Origin: Ga0077530 sp046293075
GTDB taxonomy: Bacteria; Pseudomonadota; Alphaproteobacteria; Rhizobiales; Hyphomicrobiaceae
Length of the DNA stretch: 64,000 nt
Direction: 5' to 3'
Assembly (NCBI GenBank): GCA_046293075.1
Contig: JBKBPL010000015.1
Location: 1-64,000, forward strand
Each line of letters starts with the position of its first letter. The stretch's first letter is position 1. The translations under genes and the position numbers were made by a program. Below the pieces are notes generated by a model. That model was not told where the DNA came from. It worked only from the letters and a program-made list of their open reading frames with translations, and made no database searches. This document shows positions 1-8,073 of this stretch, piece by piece.

Positions 1-198
1 GACCCGCGCCGCGTCAATGGGGGGGTATTTCTCGGGCTCGACGGCATCGCGGTCAAAAGCCACGGCGGCACCGACGCTTTCGGCTTTGCGAGTGCGATCA
101 ATGTCGGCTACGAGATGGCCGTCGGCGACCTCAAGGGCCGGATCGCGTCGGATCTCAGCGCCTTTCACGGCAAGCTTGCCGCCATTCCCGAGCACTGA
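1..198 (+). CDS. plsX: Phosphate acyltransferase PlsX, C-terminal fragment
   Basis: The window opens inside this gene; only the last 65 codons are present, in frame 1, ending in TGA. PlsX makes acyl-phosphate from acyl-ACP and phosphate, feeding PlsY in phospholipid synthesis. The visible part carries the family C-terminal pattern: a GLDGIAVKSHG segment, then TDAFGFASAI, then an amphipathic tail. It sits 36 bp before fabH, the usual alphaproteobacterial plsX-fabH arrangement, which supports the call despite the truncation by the window edge. Confidence 0.9.
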   Translation, partial: DPRRVNGGVFLGLDGIAVKSHGGTDAFGFASAINVGYEMAVGDLKGRIASDLSAFHGKLAAIPEH

Positions 199-234
199 GG
201 CGGAACAGAAAGAACGCACACGAGGTACAGCAAA

Positions 235-1212
235 GTGGCCGTCATCAGATCGGTTATCCGTGGGGTGGGCGCCTATCTTCCCAAGCGCGTCATGACCAAC
301 GATGACTTTTCGCGCATCGTCGAAACGACGGACGCTTGGATCACCGAGCGCACGGGCATCAAGCAGCGCCATATTGCGGCTGATGACGAGTTGACGTCGG
401 ATCTCGGCATTGCCGCCGCCAAGCAGGCCCTGGTCCGCTCGGGCATCGACCCTGGCGACGTCGATCTGATCGTGTGCGCGACCTCGACGCCCGACCGGAC
501 CTTCCCGGCGACCGCCGTGCGCATACAGGCCGGCCTCGGCATTACGAATGGTGCGGCGTTCGACGTGCAGGCCGTGTGCTCGGGCTTCATCTATGCCCTG
601 ACGACGGCCGACAACTTCCTGAAGACAGGCCTTTTCAAGCGCGCGATCGTCGTCGGCGCCGAGACCTTCTCGCGCATTCTCGACTGGTCCGATCGCGGCA
701 CCTGCGTGCTTTTTGGCGACGGGGCGGGCGCTGTGGTGCTCGAGGCTCAGCCGCAGCGGGGCACGCGCGAGGACCGCGGCATCCTGGCAGCCCGCATCCG
801 CTCCGATGGACGCTACGAGGACCTTCTCTACGTCGATGGCGGACCCGGCTCGACGAAGACGACCGGCCATCTCCGCATGAACGGTCGCGAGGTCTTCCGC
901 CATGCCATCCAGAAGATCTCGGGTGTGATCGAGGAAACGCTCGTCAAGACGGGCTATGCGCCGGACGAGATCGATCTCTACGTGCCACATCAGGCGAACC
1001 AGCGCATTCTCGACGGGATCGCCAAGCGGCTCGGCGTCAACCCCAACAAGATCATGAGCACGCTGGCAAAGCACGGGAATACGTCCGCCGCCTCGATCCC
1101 CCTCGCGCTCAACCAGGCCTTCGAGGAGCACCGCCTGAAGGAGGGCAACCTCGTGCTGATGGAGGCCATGGGCGGTGGTTTCACCTGGGGCGCGGTGCTC
1201 GCACGCTGGTAG
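235..1212 (+). CDS. fabH: Beta-ketoacyl-ACP synthase III
   Basis: FabH condenses acetyl-CoA with malonyl-ACP to start fatty acid synthesis in the cytoplasm. The 325-residue product has the usual family length and the complete thiolase-fold triad: Cys115 in AVCSGF, His252 in PHQANQR and Asn282 in KHGNTSAAS. The start is a GTG at 235, with a GAGG-type ribosome site about 10 bases upstream and the normal FabH N-terminus. It follows plsX and precedes ihfA, probably co-transcribed with plsX. Confidence 0.96.
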   Translation: MAVIRSVIRGVGAYLPKRVMTNDDFSRIVETTDAWITERTGIKQRHIAADDELTSDLGIAAAKQALVRSGIDPGDVDLIVCATSTPDRTFPATAVRIQAGLGITNGAAFDVQAVCSGFIYALTTADNFLKTGLFKRAIVVGAETFSRILDWSDRGTCVLFGDGAGAVVLEAQPQRGTREDRGILAARIRSDGRYEDLLYVDGGPGSTKTTGHLRMNGREVFRHAIQKISGVIEETLVKTGYAPDEIDLYVPHQANQRILDGIAKRLGVNPNKIMSTLAKHGNTSAASIPLALNQAFEEHRLKEGNLVLMEAMGGGFTWGAVLARW

Positions 1213-1287
1213 GATGCGCGCTGCTCAGCACGGGCGCTGTCACATGAAACGCGCCCAGTTATTGTGGCTGAACAATTTTTATTGCGA

Positions 1288-1300
1288 TATCAGCCGGTTG
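1288..1300 (+). promoter_or_regulatory. Candidate IHF binding site upstream of ihfA
   Basis: TATCAGCCGGTTG matches the IHF core consensus WATCARNNNNTTR at every defined position and is preceded by an A/T-rich tract at 1271-1284, as strong IHF sites are. It lies 76 bases before the ihfA start, suggesting autoregulation. This is a consensus match only, and short sites do occur by chance. Confidence 0.4.
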
Positions 1301-1375
1301 CTGTTGTCAGGCATTGACCCGCCCGGCCGCTGCCGGTAGCTTCTATACAATCGAGCATCGGGGAGGCGTTTACCA

Positions 1376-1693
1376 ATGGGCAGCAAGACATTGACCCGTG
1401 CGGATCTGGCGGACGCATTAGTCCGCAAGGTGGGTCTGCCTCGCAACGAGTCGCAGGAGCTCGTCGAGCGCGTGCTCAGCGAGATTTCCGAAACGCTGTC
1501 GCAGGGTGAGGGCGTCAAGCTCTCCTCGTTCGGCTCGTTCGGCGTGCGCTCGAAGGCCCAGCGCATGGGCCGCAATCCCAAGACCGGCGAGGAAGTGCCG
1601 ATCACCCCGCGCCGGGTACTGGTCTTCCGGCCAAGCAACATCATGAAGGAACGCATCAATACGCGTCTCAACCGGCGCAAGGCGGCGGAGTGA
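1376..1693 (+). CDS. ihfA: Integration host factor subunit alpha
   Basis: Small DNA-bending protein that pairs with IhfB and bends DNA sharply at WATCARNNNNTTR sites in replication, recombination and sigma-54 transcription. The 105-residue product is the family size. It shows the N-terminal dimerisation helices (ADLADALVRKVGL), the GEGVKLSSFGSF sheet region, and the DNA-intercalating beta-arm RNPKTGEEVPI with its conserved Pro. A good ribosome site (GGGAGG) lies 10 bases before the ATG. It follows fabH and precedes a MerR gene, the conserved alphaproteobacterial order. Confidence 0.95.
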   Translation: MGSKTLTRADLADALVRKVGLPRNESQELVERVLSEISETLSQGEGVKLSSFGSFGVRSKAQRMGRNPKTGEEVPITPRRVLVFRPSNIMKERINTRLNRRKAAE

Positions 1694-1795
1694 GCCGCCA
1701 TGAGCGAGTGTGATGATCGGGAGACGCGCTAGAAGCCGTGACGCATCAGCGAGCAAATTTCTCGATCTGCATGGAGCGAGCAGGATTATAATCCT

Positions 1796-1868
1796 AGTGT
1801 CCCTGATGATTCCGAAGTTCGCTCGGGACACTGGCCGTGATGCTAGGCGAACTTCGGCGTCGGGAGAC
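1796..1868. repeat. Palindromic repeat element, copy A (73 bp)
   Basis: Lies between ihfA and the MerR gene. The left arm starts AGTGTCCC, then after 8 bases CCGAAGTTCGC (1812-1822); the right arm has GCGAACTTCGG (1847-1857) and ends GGGAGAC. Inside there is also GGGACACT (1825-1832), the exact reverse complement of the first 8 bases. The same architecture recurs at 18009-18082 and 44526-44597 with nearly the same length. The left flank is CT, giving CTAGTGTCC. No ORF is inside. Confidence 0.6.
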
Positions 1869-1929
1869 GAGGAATGGCCTCGCGCCGTTGGGCGACGGCA
1901 CGTGGCCATGAGCAAGGCGGGGCACTACT

Positions 1930-2448
1930 ATGGCCAAATCGGCGGATGCATTCCGCACGATCAGCGAGGTATCCACCGAGCTGGACGTGCCTAAGCACGT
2001 ATTGCGATTTTGGGAACAGCGGTTCAAGCAGCTCAAGCCGCTCAAGCGCGGCGGTGGCCGGCGCTTCTACCGGCCTGAGGACGTCGAGCTGATTAAAGGC
2101 ATCAAAGCCCTGCTCAATCGGGATGCCTATACGATCCGGGGGGTTCAGCGCATTCTCAAGGAGCAAGGTGTCGAGGTCGTGAAGCGGCTCGCAACCGATG
2201 ATTCGGCGGCGCTGCTCGCGGCCGCCCCACCAAGCAGAGCAACCGCAGATGCATCGCCGCGGTCGGATGCGCGTCGAGCCGCCGGCGCGCGCGCGCCCGA
2301 GCGCACGAGCCGGGAGGCTGCGCCGGCCGAGCGGGATGTCGTGGCGGCCGCGATCTCGGAGCTCAGCGCGTGCCGCGCACTGCTTGCCGGCGAGACACTT
2401 CGCGCGAAGGCGCCTCCGGCAGCCGGCGCGGCCGGTGGTCGGCGGTAG
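1930..2448 (+). CDS. MerR-family transcriptional regulator
   Basis: 172-residue predicted DNA-binding protein. The N-terminal MerR winged helix-turn-helix covers about residues 8-75: TISEVSTELDVPKHVLRFWE, then a wing with GGGRRFYRPEDVELI, followed by the helical ALLNRDAYTIRGVQRILKEQ. The rest (about 90-172) is Ala/Arg-rich with no effector-domain motif or metal-binding Cys set. It is the uncharacterised MerR gene that follows ihfA in many Hyphomicrobiales; its target is unknown. A palindromic repeat occupies its upstream gap. Confidence 0.85.
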   Translation: MAKSADAFRTISEVSTELDVPKHVLRFWEQRFKQLKPLKRGGGRRFYRPEDVELIKGIKALLNRDAYTIRGVQRILKEQGVEVVKRLATDDSAALLAAAPPSRATADASPRSDARRAAGARAPERTSREAAPAERDVVAAAISELSACRALLAGETLRAKAPPAAGAAGGRR

Positions 2449-2451
2449 GTT

Positions 2452-3204
2452 GTGACTGGGCGCACCCATGTGTTCCCGGTGATGCCCGATGATCTCGACG
2501 TGTGGGTCGTCGATCTCGCGGCGGCGGGTGCGCAGCTTGCCGCACTTGAGCAAGGACGCCAGCTGCTCACTGATTGGGAGCGCGCCCGCGCGCAGCGCAT
2601 TATCGACACGCGCCATCGCGAACGCTGGATCGCGGCGCACACAGCCCTTCACGTCGCCCTCATCGCCCGTATTGGTCGTCCCGTCGCCTTCTCGCACCCC
2701 AGCGGCACCGCCAAGCCGCGCGTCGCCGGCTGGGACGGTGATTTCAGCCTGAGTCACAGCGGCACGCTCGCACTCATCGCCATCCGCGCACAGGGCAGCA
2801 TTGGGATCGACGCCGAGGTGCGCCGGCCCGTGCGCCTCGGCGCCGCGCGCCGCCAACTGATCGAGCTGGCCGGCGCCACGGCCCTCCCTGCCATCCCGCT
2901 ACCGGACGACGATCCTGAGATGCGCTTCCTCGCCGCGTGGACCCGGCTCGAAGCCATCGCAAAGATGCGCGCCACCGGGATCGGCGCTTTGCTGGAGACG
3001 CTTGGGATCATTGCGCGGAGCCCGGGCGTGGCGGTCGTCGCTGCGCGCACCAGCGAGCTCATGATGAACGAAGCCCAGCCAGTCGGCCTCTCCGTCATCG
3101 ACGTGGGGCGCTTCGATGCCGTGGCGGCGCTCGCCTCGTCACCGCCCGCCGGACCTCCGCGGATGCATGATCTTGCAACGGAGCTGGCGCACCTCAGCCG
3201 TTGA
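2452..3204 (+). CDS. 4'-phosphopantetheinyl transferase superfamily protein
   Basis: Predicted to transfer 4'-phosphopantetheine from CoA to a carrier-protein serine. The 250-residue protein shows the Sfp-type signatures in order: DFSLSHSG (about 97-104), GIDAEVRRP (about 118-126, Mg-binding Asp and Glu) and WTRLEAIAKMRATGIG (about 163-178, with the catalytic Glu and Lys). This is the two-half Sfp/HetI layout rather than AcpS. The start is an in-frame GTG four bases after the merR stop; an ATG at 2482 is an alternative. The partner carrier protein is not visible in the window. Confidence 0.8.
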   Translation: MTGRTHVFPVMPDDLDVWVVDLAAAGAQLAALEQGRQLLTDWERARAQRIIDTRHRERWIAAHTALHVALIARIGRPVAFSHPSGTAKPRVAGWDGDFSLSHSGTLALIAIRAQGSIGIDAEVRRPVRLGAARRQLIELAGATALPAIPLPDDDPEMRFLAAWTRLEAIAKMRATGIGALLETLGIIARSPGVAVVAARTSELMMNEAQPVGLSVIDVGRFDAVAALASSPPAGPPRMHDLATELAHLSR

Positions 3205-3322
3205 TGCAAGGGCTGCCGGCGGCGCATAGGGGGCATCAGTCCGGACATTGCGTCTGGAGTCGGCCCTGCCTGCCTGCTATCTCCAGGGTCGAGAAGTCGT
3301 CGAAAGCTGGGATGAGAGCAGG

Positions 3323-4045
3323 ATGAACGACACCGGCCCGATTTCCGGGGAACGCACCATGACGGTCGAGGAAGCGATCCGCGGCCGCAAGTCGACGCGT
3401 GCCTTCCTGAAGACCCCGGTGCCGCGGGAGCTGATCGCGCGCATTCTGACGACCGCAGGCCGCGCCCCATCAGGCTCGAACATCCAGCCGTGGAAGGTCT
3501 ATGTGGTCGACGGCGCGGCACGTGACGCGCTGGCTGCGGACCTCTGCCACCGCTACGACACCGTTGGGGAAGGTCAGCGCGAGTACGAATACTATCCGGT
3601 GAAATGGCGCGAGCCCTATCTGGCCCGCCGCCGCGCCTGCGGGTGGGGGCTCTACAGCACTATGGGCATCACCCGCGACGACAAGGCCGGCATGCACGCG
3701 CAACGCCGGCAGAACTACGAGTTCTTCGGTGCGCCGACGGCATTCATCTTTACGATCGACCGTGAGCTCGAGCAGGGCTCCTGGCTCGACACCGGCATGT
3801 TCATCCAGTCGATCATGATCGCAGCCCGCCAGTTCGGCCTCGAGACCATCCCGCAGGCGGCCCTCGCCAACTATCACGAGGTCTTGCGCGCGCGCCTCGG
3901 CATTCCGGACAGCGAGATCGTCATCTGCGGCATGGGCATCGGCTATCCTGACACGAACGCGAAGGTGAACACCTTCACCACCGACCGCGAGCCGCTCGAG
4001 AACTTCGTCACTTGGATCGACTCGCTGAAGCCGGCGAAGGACTGA
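3323..4045 (+). CDS. Nitroreductase-family FMN oxidoreductase
   Basis: Flavin-dependent reductase of the nitroreductase superfamily, probably NAD(P)H-dependent and dimeric. The 240-residue product has the N-terminal FMN-phosphate segment RGRKSTRAFLKTPVP, the RAPSGSNIQPWKVYVV motif and the C-terminal GMGIGYPD segment, all typical. The ORF is open further upstream to a TTG at 3248, but the ATG at 3323 fits the family N-terminus better; a second ATG at 3359 is possible. The physiological substrate cannot be told from sequence. The next gene is convergent, ending 6 bases away. Confidence 0.85.
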   Translation: MNDTGPISGERTMTVEEAIRGRKSTRAFLKTPVPRELIARILTTAGRAPSGSNIQPWKVYVVDGAARDALAADLCHRYDTVGEGQREYEYYPVKWREPYLARRRACGWGLYSTMGITRDDKAGMHAQRRQNYEFFGAPTAFIFTIDRELEQGSWLDTGMFIQSIMIAARQFGLETIPQAALANYHEVLRARLGIPDSEIVICGMGIGYPDTNAKVNTFTTDREPLENFVTWIDSLKPAKD

Positions 4046-4051
4046 GCCGGC

Positions 4052-4354
4052 CTACTGCGTGGCCTCTATGCGATCGATAGCGCGCTGAACGTCGTCGCTG
4101 GTCAGCACCCAGTCGTTGTCGAGATCGGCAATCACCTCGCGCATGAATCGCTCGGAAAGCGCAATGGCGCGGGGGCCGTCACGGAGGTGGTCATAGAGGA
4201 TCGCGAGAGCGAGCTGCTGCGGGCTATCCCCTTCATAGGTCCACTCGAAACCCCAGGGCGTGAACTGCTTGATGTCGTAGTGCTCGGGGAGCGGCTGACC
4301 GTCAACCTCCACAACCAGTCCATCGAACTCACGCGATCCTCGATACGTCTTCAT
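4052..4354 (-). CDS. DUF6166-like small protein
   Basis: 100-residue soluble protein opening MKTYRGSREFDGLVVEVDG and continuing with TPWGFEWTYEGDSPQQLALAIL, which resembles the DUF6166 group of small bacterial proteins of unknown function. The start at 4354 is chosen because GGGGAGTGAGG lies directly upstream on the minus strand; the longer reading to 4414 has no ribosome site. It has no signal peptide or membrane segment. It is isolated, convergent with the nitroreductase. The family assignment is from memory of the motif and is moderate. Confidence 0.6.
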   Translation of the reverse strand: MKTYRGSREFDGLVVEVDGQPLPEHYDIKQFTPWGFEWTYEGDSPQQLALAILYDHLRDGPRAIALSERFMREVIADLDNDWVLTSDDVQRAIDRIEATQ

Positions 4355-4743
4355 GGCCTCACTCCCCTGTACCCGCCCCAGAGCGTGATATGTCACGACG
4401 AGCATCGAGCGCAACCTCGAGCCGCGGTATGAGGCGCCCGGAATCGAGCCAGACGGGACGAACCTGATCGGTCGCGTGCCCGGCGCGGGGCGCGCGCCAT
4501 CGACGAGGCGTTGGCGGGGAGCGAAAGTTCGCTCAGCGCGGCAAGCTCATCGTCGCAGGCCTTGCGAAGGCGGATGTCACGCATCCCGGTGGCCTGCATT
4601 CGAGCCCCCACGCCGCCTTATGCGGCAGGCGCCAGCATTCGCGGCGCTTGTCGCCATGGCCTGCTCTGCCGTAGCTTCTGCGAGCGTCCAGCACCGCGGG
4701 GACCGGCCGGGCGCCGCACCATGCCAGGGGAAAGGTCACGCAC
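4355..4743. other. Intergenic region with a perfect palindrome
   Basis: 389 bases with no convincing gene. The main visible structure is GAGCGAA-AG-TTCGCTC at 4519-4534, a perfect 7-base inverted repeat with a 2-base spacer. It vaguely recalls the CGAAGTTCGCTC core of the dispersed repeat in this window but lacks the AGTGTCC ends, so I do not count it as a copy. The region must carry the promoters of the two divergent flanking genes. Confidence 0.5.
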
Positions 4744-5523
4744 ATGGCCGAAGGACGGGACGCAGTTGGTGACGCCGCCGCCATACGAGCCGCGAGGATG
4801 GCAGCCGTGGCCCGCAAGGCGGCCACGCCGCGGGAAGTCCGCCTCGTCGCCCACTCCAACATCCTCTACTGGTGGGCGGTGTGGCTCTACGGTTATGTCT
4901 GTGCGCTCGCGACCTACGTCAATCATGTCACGGTCCCCTTCGCCGGCAAGGAGATCAAGTTCTTTCCCGAAGCCTGGCTCGGCATCTCCTACGTTGCCGT
5001 GGTCCTGTTCGTGATCGTGTTCACGAACGTGAGGGCGCGCGTGCTGCACACGTTCATCATTGCGGCGATCGTCACGTTGGCGCTCGTCGGCATCGAATGG
5101 CAATGGGGGCTCGCCTCGGTCTTCCGCTTCGTGCCGGAGATCAGGGTGCACATGAACCTCGCCTTCTACGTGATGATGTCCACCGGGCTGCTGATCATCT
5201 GGCTCATCGTCGTGTTCGGCATCGACCAGCTCACGTACTGGCGTTTTGCCGGCGGCCAGGTCGTGGAACGTCACCGGCTCGGCAATGCCGCCGGTCATGT
5301 CTACGACACGCGTGGAATGCTCATGCGGCGCAATCCGGACGATCTCTTCCGGCACAAGATCTTAGGCCTCGGCTTCCTCGGGCTCGGCACTGGTGATCTC
5401 GTCTTCAAGCCGGCGATGGCCGGCTCCGAGCCATTCATCATCGAGAACGTCTGGCGGAGCAACGAGCAGCAACGGCGGATCGAGCGCCTGCTGACACAAT
5501 CCGGCAACTCCGCCGAAGCGTGA
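4744..5523 (+). CDS. Predicted inner-membrane protein with C-terminal PH-like segment
   Basis: 259 residues, function unknown. After a charged N-terminus there are about four hydrophobic segments: near 40-60 (ILYWWAVWLYGYVCALATYV), 78-96, 102-122 and 140-165. The cytoplasmic C-terminal part (about 170-250) contains strands such as GHVYDTRGMLMRRNPDDLF and GTGDLVFKPA followed by FIIENVWRSNEQQRRIERLL, resembling bacterial PH-like domains where the last helix follows an NV element. The start at 4744 has AGGGGAAAGG 8 bases upstream. It is a stand-alone gene. Confidence 0.6.
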   Translation: MAEGRDAVGDAAAIRAARMAAVARKAATPREVRLVAHSNILYWWAVWLYGYVCALATYVNHVTVPFAGKEIKFFPEAWLGISYVAVVLFVIVFTNVRARVLHTFIIAAIVTLALVGIEWQWGLASVFRFVPEIRVHMNLAFYVMMSTGLLIIWLIVVFGIDQLTYWRFAGGQVVERHRLGNAAGHVYDTRGMLMRRNPDDLFRHKILGLGFLGLGTGDLVFKPAMAGSEPFIIENVWRSNEQQRRIERLLTQSGNSAEA

Positions 5524-5846
5524 GGCCACGGCTCAGCGCCGCGTGGACTGTGACGCCACACCGGGCAGCATCACCCCGGACATCCTTTCGCGCAAGTTTG
5601 CCGCGGTTTCGCGGCCGCCCGTGGACAATGCCGGCTGGCGCCACTAAGGAGTAGCAGACTTCTTGCAGCACGAATGCTGCACACGAATGGGGACGGGGTC
5701 GGCGTGCACAGTCCGCCGCGAAGCATGACGTGTTGCCAGGACGCCGCACTGCCGGCGGTGATGGCCGTGCGTGGGCCGCGTCGGAACGGATTCGCGGCCC
5801 ATCGCCCGAGCCGCAGCGCCCGTCCGCGGGCCGGACGGCGCGCTTG
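5524..5846. other. Intergenic region with short hairpin
   Basis: 323 bases without a supported gene. It contains a perfect inverted repeat TGCAGCA-CGAA-TGCTGCA at 5664-5681, a 7-base stem with a 4-base loop, about 165 bases before the lysE-type gene. There is no T-run after it, so it is more likely an operator or chance hairpin than a terminator. Confidence 0.45.
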
Positions 5847-6518
5847 ATGACCTTCCTGCCCAATCCGCTGATCATCCCGGCCGGCATCATGATCGGCGTG
5901 CTGGTGGCCATGCCTGTCGGTCCCGTCAATCTGCTTTGCGTCCAGCGCGCCATTGAGCGCGGCTTCTGGGGCGGCGTCGCCGCCGGCCTCGGGGTCGTGA
6001 TCGGCGATGGTCTGATTGCCCTGTTCGCAGCCCTCGGCGTCGGCGCCGTCACGGGTGTGATCCGGCACTACCGCATGACCGTGCAGACGATCGGCGGTCT
6101 CGCGCTCGTGGCGTTCGGCATCCGGCTCTACTTCACGCGACCGCAACTCCTCCACGACGAACACGCCGAAGGCCAGCGCACATCGCTTGCCGCATTCGCC
6201 TGGGACATCCCGCAGACATTCTTCCTGACCATCACCAATCCGGGTGCGGTGCTCGCGCTTTTCGCCATCTTCGGCGGCGTCAGCTCGTTCGTCGAGGTCG
6301 AAAGCTATGTCGATGCGTTCACCATGGTCGCGGCGGTCATGGGCGGGAGCTTCATATGGTGGGTCGTGCTCTCCCATACGATCAGCCGCTTTCGCCACCG
6401 CATGGACCTCAACAGCCTGCGCATCCTGAACCGCGTAGCGAGCATCATTCTGCTGGGCTTCGGCGGCCTGCTGCTCGGCGAGGTCGCCATGAAGCTCGTC
6501 TCTGGCACGGTCGTCTGA
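5847..6518 (+). CDS. LysE/RhtB-family amino-acid exporter
   Basis: Predicted six-helix inner-membrane exporter for amino acids or related metabolites. The 223-residue product has the LysE-family N-terminal signature GVLVAMPVGPVNLLCVQRAIERG followed by hydrophobic segments AGLGVVIGDGLIALFAALGVG and TIGGLALVAFGIRLYF, and C-terminal helices around 150-220. The start is the ATG at 5847, which places the first membrane helix at the normal position; upstream in-frame codons are Arg/Pro-rich and look non-coding. Substrate unknown. It ends 3 bases from the convergent TIGR02301 gene. Confidence 0.8.
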   Translation: MTFLPNPLIIPAGIMIGVLVAMPVGPVNLLCVQRAIERGFWGGVAAGLGVVIGDGLIALFAALGVGAVTGVIRHYRMTVQTIGGLALVAFGIRLYFTRPQLLHDEHAEGQRTSLAAFAWDIPQTFFLTITNPGAVLALFAIFGGVSSFVEVESYVDAFTMVAAVMGGSFIWWVVLSHTISRFRHRMDLNSLRILNRVASIILLGFGGLLLGEVAMKLVSGTVV

Positions 6519-6521
6519 CGG

Positions 6522-6917
6522 CTACTGCGCGGTCTTGGCGAGCTCGTTCGCGATCTCGGCACCCTCGGCAAGAAAGCGCGCAACCGCCGTTTGGGCAGAC
6601 GGCGTGCATGTCTGATACGTGCGGCTGTAGCTGCGATAGCCGTTGTTGAAGCGGCTCGTGAGCTGGGCACGGCGCAGAGAGGCAGCCCCCTCACCCTCGA
6701 TGAGCTCCTGCATGCGGTTGCGCCATGTCTGCCCCTCATTGGCGCCGCAGAGCTCGCGCAAATAGTGCACCGCGCCGAGGATCTCCGCGAGCCGCATGAG
6801 CTTCGCGTCATAGGGGCGCACGTCTCCGGCGGCCCCCTGCGCCGCGAGGGGCGAAGATGACAGGGCGGCCACCAGCGGCACGGCCGCAAGCGTCGCGATG
6901 ACAGCGCGATGGCGCAT
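6522..6917 (-). CDS. TIGR02301-family secreted protein
   Basis: 131 residues with an N-terminal signal peptide (MRHRAVIATLAAVPLVAALS, then SSPLAAQG as likely cleavage region). The mature part has the family pattern RLAEILGAVHYLRELCG, an MQELIEGEG segment and RSYSRTYQTCTPSA, with two cysteines (57 and 104) that probably form a disulphide in the periplasm. TIGR02301 is a function-unknown family restricted mainly to Alphaproteobacteria. The start at 6917 is preferred over the long upstream extension, which lacks coding character. Confidence 0.8.
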   Translation of the reverse strand: MRHRAVIATLAAVPLVAALSSSPLAAQGAAGDVRPYDAKLMRLAEILGAVHYLRELCGANEGQTWRNRMQELIEGEGAASLRRAQLTSRFNNGYRSYSRTYQTCTPSAQTAVARFLAEGAEIANELAKTAQ

Positions 6918-7142
6918 GGCGCGTCTCATTCCCCAGGGGACCGTCCTCGGGCCAGTCGGCCGGTCGGGTCGGCAGCCAGCATCCTCATCCATAGCAAATC
7001 TAGGGCGCGGCGGCGATTCGCGCATCCAGCGGCCACCGGCAGCACGGTCGCACGGCCACGCGATCCGATCTTTACGAGCCGACCTTCGGCGGCTCATTCT
7101 GTGGCGAACCCGGACAGAAGGGCCAGCACCAGGGAGGACCCA

Positions 7143-8030
7143 ATGAGCACCGGCGGCACTACAGGCTATGCCTTCGACGAGGCGCGCTCCGCCGATCTGG
7201 TGGTGGCTGCGATGGCCAGCGCCAAGAACGAGCGTCTGCGCCAGGTCATGGAGAGCGTCATCCGGCACCTCCACGCCGTCGTCAAGGAGGTCGAACCAAC
7301 GGAGGAGGAATGGATGACCGCCATCAAGTTCCTCACCGAGACCGGCCACATGTGCACCGAATGGCGGCAGGAGTTCATCCTCTTCTCGGATACCTTCGGC
7401 GTCTCGATGCTTGTCGACGCGATCAACCACCGCAAGCCCTCCGGCGCCACCGAGACGACTGTGCTTGGGCCGTTTCACGTCGCGTCATCGCCGCTGAGAA
7501 AGATGGGCGATACGATCAATCTCGAGGACAAGGGCGAGCCGCTGATCGTCTCGGGCAGCGTGGTTGACGAGAACGGCAGGCCGATTGACGGTGCGATGCT
7601 CGATGTCTGGCAGGCCAGCAGCGAGGGCTACTACGATGTCCAGCAGAAGGGCATCCAGCCGGATATGAACCTGCGCGGGCGTTTCGTCACGGGGGCCGAC
7701 GGCCGTTATTGGTTCCGCTCATCGAAACCACGCTTCTACCCGATCCCGCACGACGGGCCGGTCGGTGCGCTCCTGCGCAATCTCGGTCGCCACCCCTATC
7801 GCCCCGCGCATATCCATTTCATCATCTCGGCGCCTGGCTATCAGACGGTGACGACGCACCTCTTCGACAGGGACGACCCTTACCTCGCTTCGGATGTGGT
7901 CTTCGGCGTGAAGGACAGCCTCGTGTGCGAAATTGTGCCGCACGATGACCCCAAGGCCGCGGCCAACGCCGGCCTCGCGAACCCGTTCTGGTCCTTGCGG
8001 CACGACTTCAAGCTTGTGCGGGAGAAATAG
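7143..8030 (+). CDS. Intradiol ring-cleavage dioxygenase (hydroxyquinol/catechol 1,2-dioxygenase type)
   Basis: Non-haem Fe(III) dioxygenase that opens an ortho-diphenol between the two hydroxyls. The 295-residue protein has the N-terminal helical dimerisation domain (about 25-100, LTETGHMCTEWRQEFILFSD) and the catalytic beta-sandwich with the ligand signature: a Tyr in SSEGYYDVQ and Tyr-His-His in HPYRPAHIHFI. Length and N-domain are closest to hydroxyquinol 1,2-dioxygenases, but catechol or chlorocatechol cannot be excluded. A good ribosome site (AGGGAGG) precedes the ATG. No other gene of the ortho pathway is adjacent, so the route it serves is unclear. Confidence 0.82.
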   Translation: MSTGGTTGYAFDEARSADLVVAAMASAKNERLRQVMESVIRHLHAVVKEVEPTEEEWMTAIKFLTETGHMCTEWRQEFILFSDTFGVSMLVDAINHRKPSGATETTVLGPFHVASSPLRKMGDTINLEDKGEPLIVSGSVVDENGRPIDGAMLDVWQASSEGYYDVQQKGIQPDMNLRGRFVTGADGRYWFRSSKPRFYPIPHDGPVGALLRNLGRHPYRPAHIHFIISAPGYQTVTTHLFDRDDPYLASDVVFGVKDSLVCEIVPHDDPKAAANAGLANPFWSLRHDFKLVREK

Positions 8031-8038
8031 CTTATGCT

Positions 8039-8065
8039 CCTTTCCCCCGTCCTGACTGGGAAAGG
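8039..8065. terminator. Inverted repeat between convergent genes
   Basis: CCTTTCCC (8039-8046) and GGGAAAGG (8058-8065) form a perfect 8-base stem with an 11-base loop between the dioxygenase stop (8030) and the stop of the minus-strand adenylyltransferase (8074). Position suggests a shared terminator, but there is no clear T-run on either strand. Confidence 0.45.
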
Positions 8066-8073
8066 GTGAGCGA

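Noticed and set aside
3248..3322. Upstream extension of the nitroreductase from a TTG
   Set aside because: The start is TTG without a ribosome site and the added residues do not match the family N-terminus.
4519..4534. Fourth copy of the dispersed palindromic repeat
   Set aside because: GAGCGAA-AG-TTCGCTC resembles the core, but the AGTGTCC ends and the 72-74 base length are missing.
5664..5681. Hairpin TGCAGCA-CGAA-TGCTGCA as a terminator
   Set aside because: Stem of only 7 bases, no T-run, and more than 140 bases after the preceding stop.
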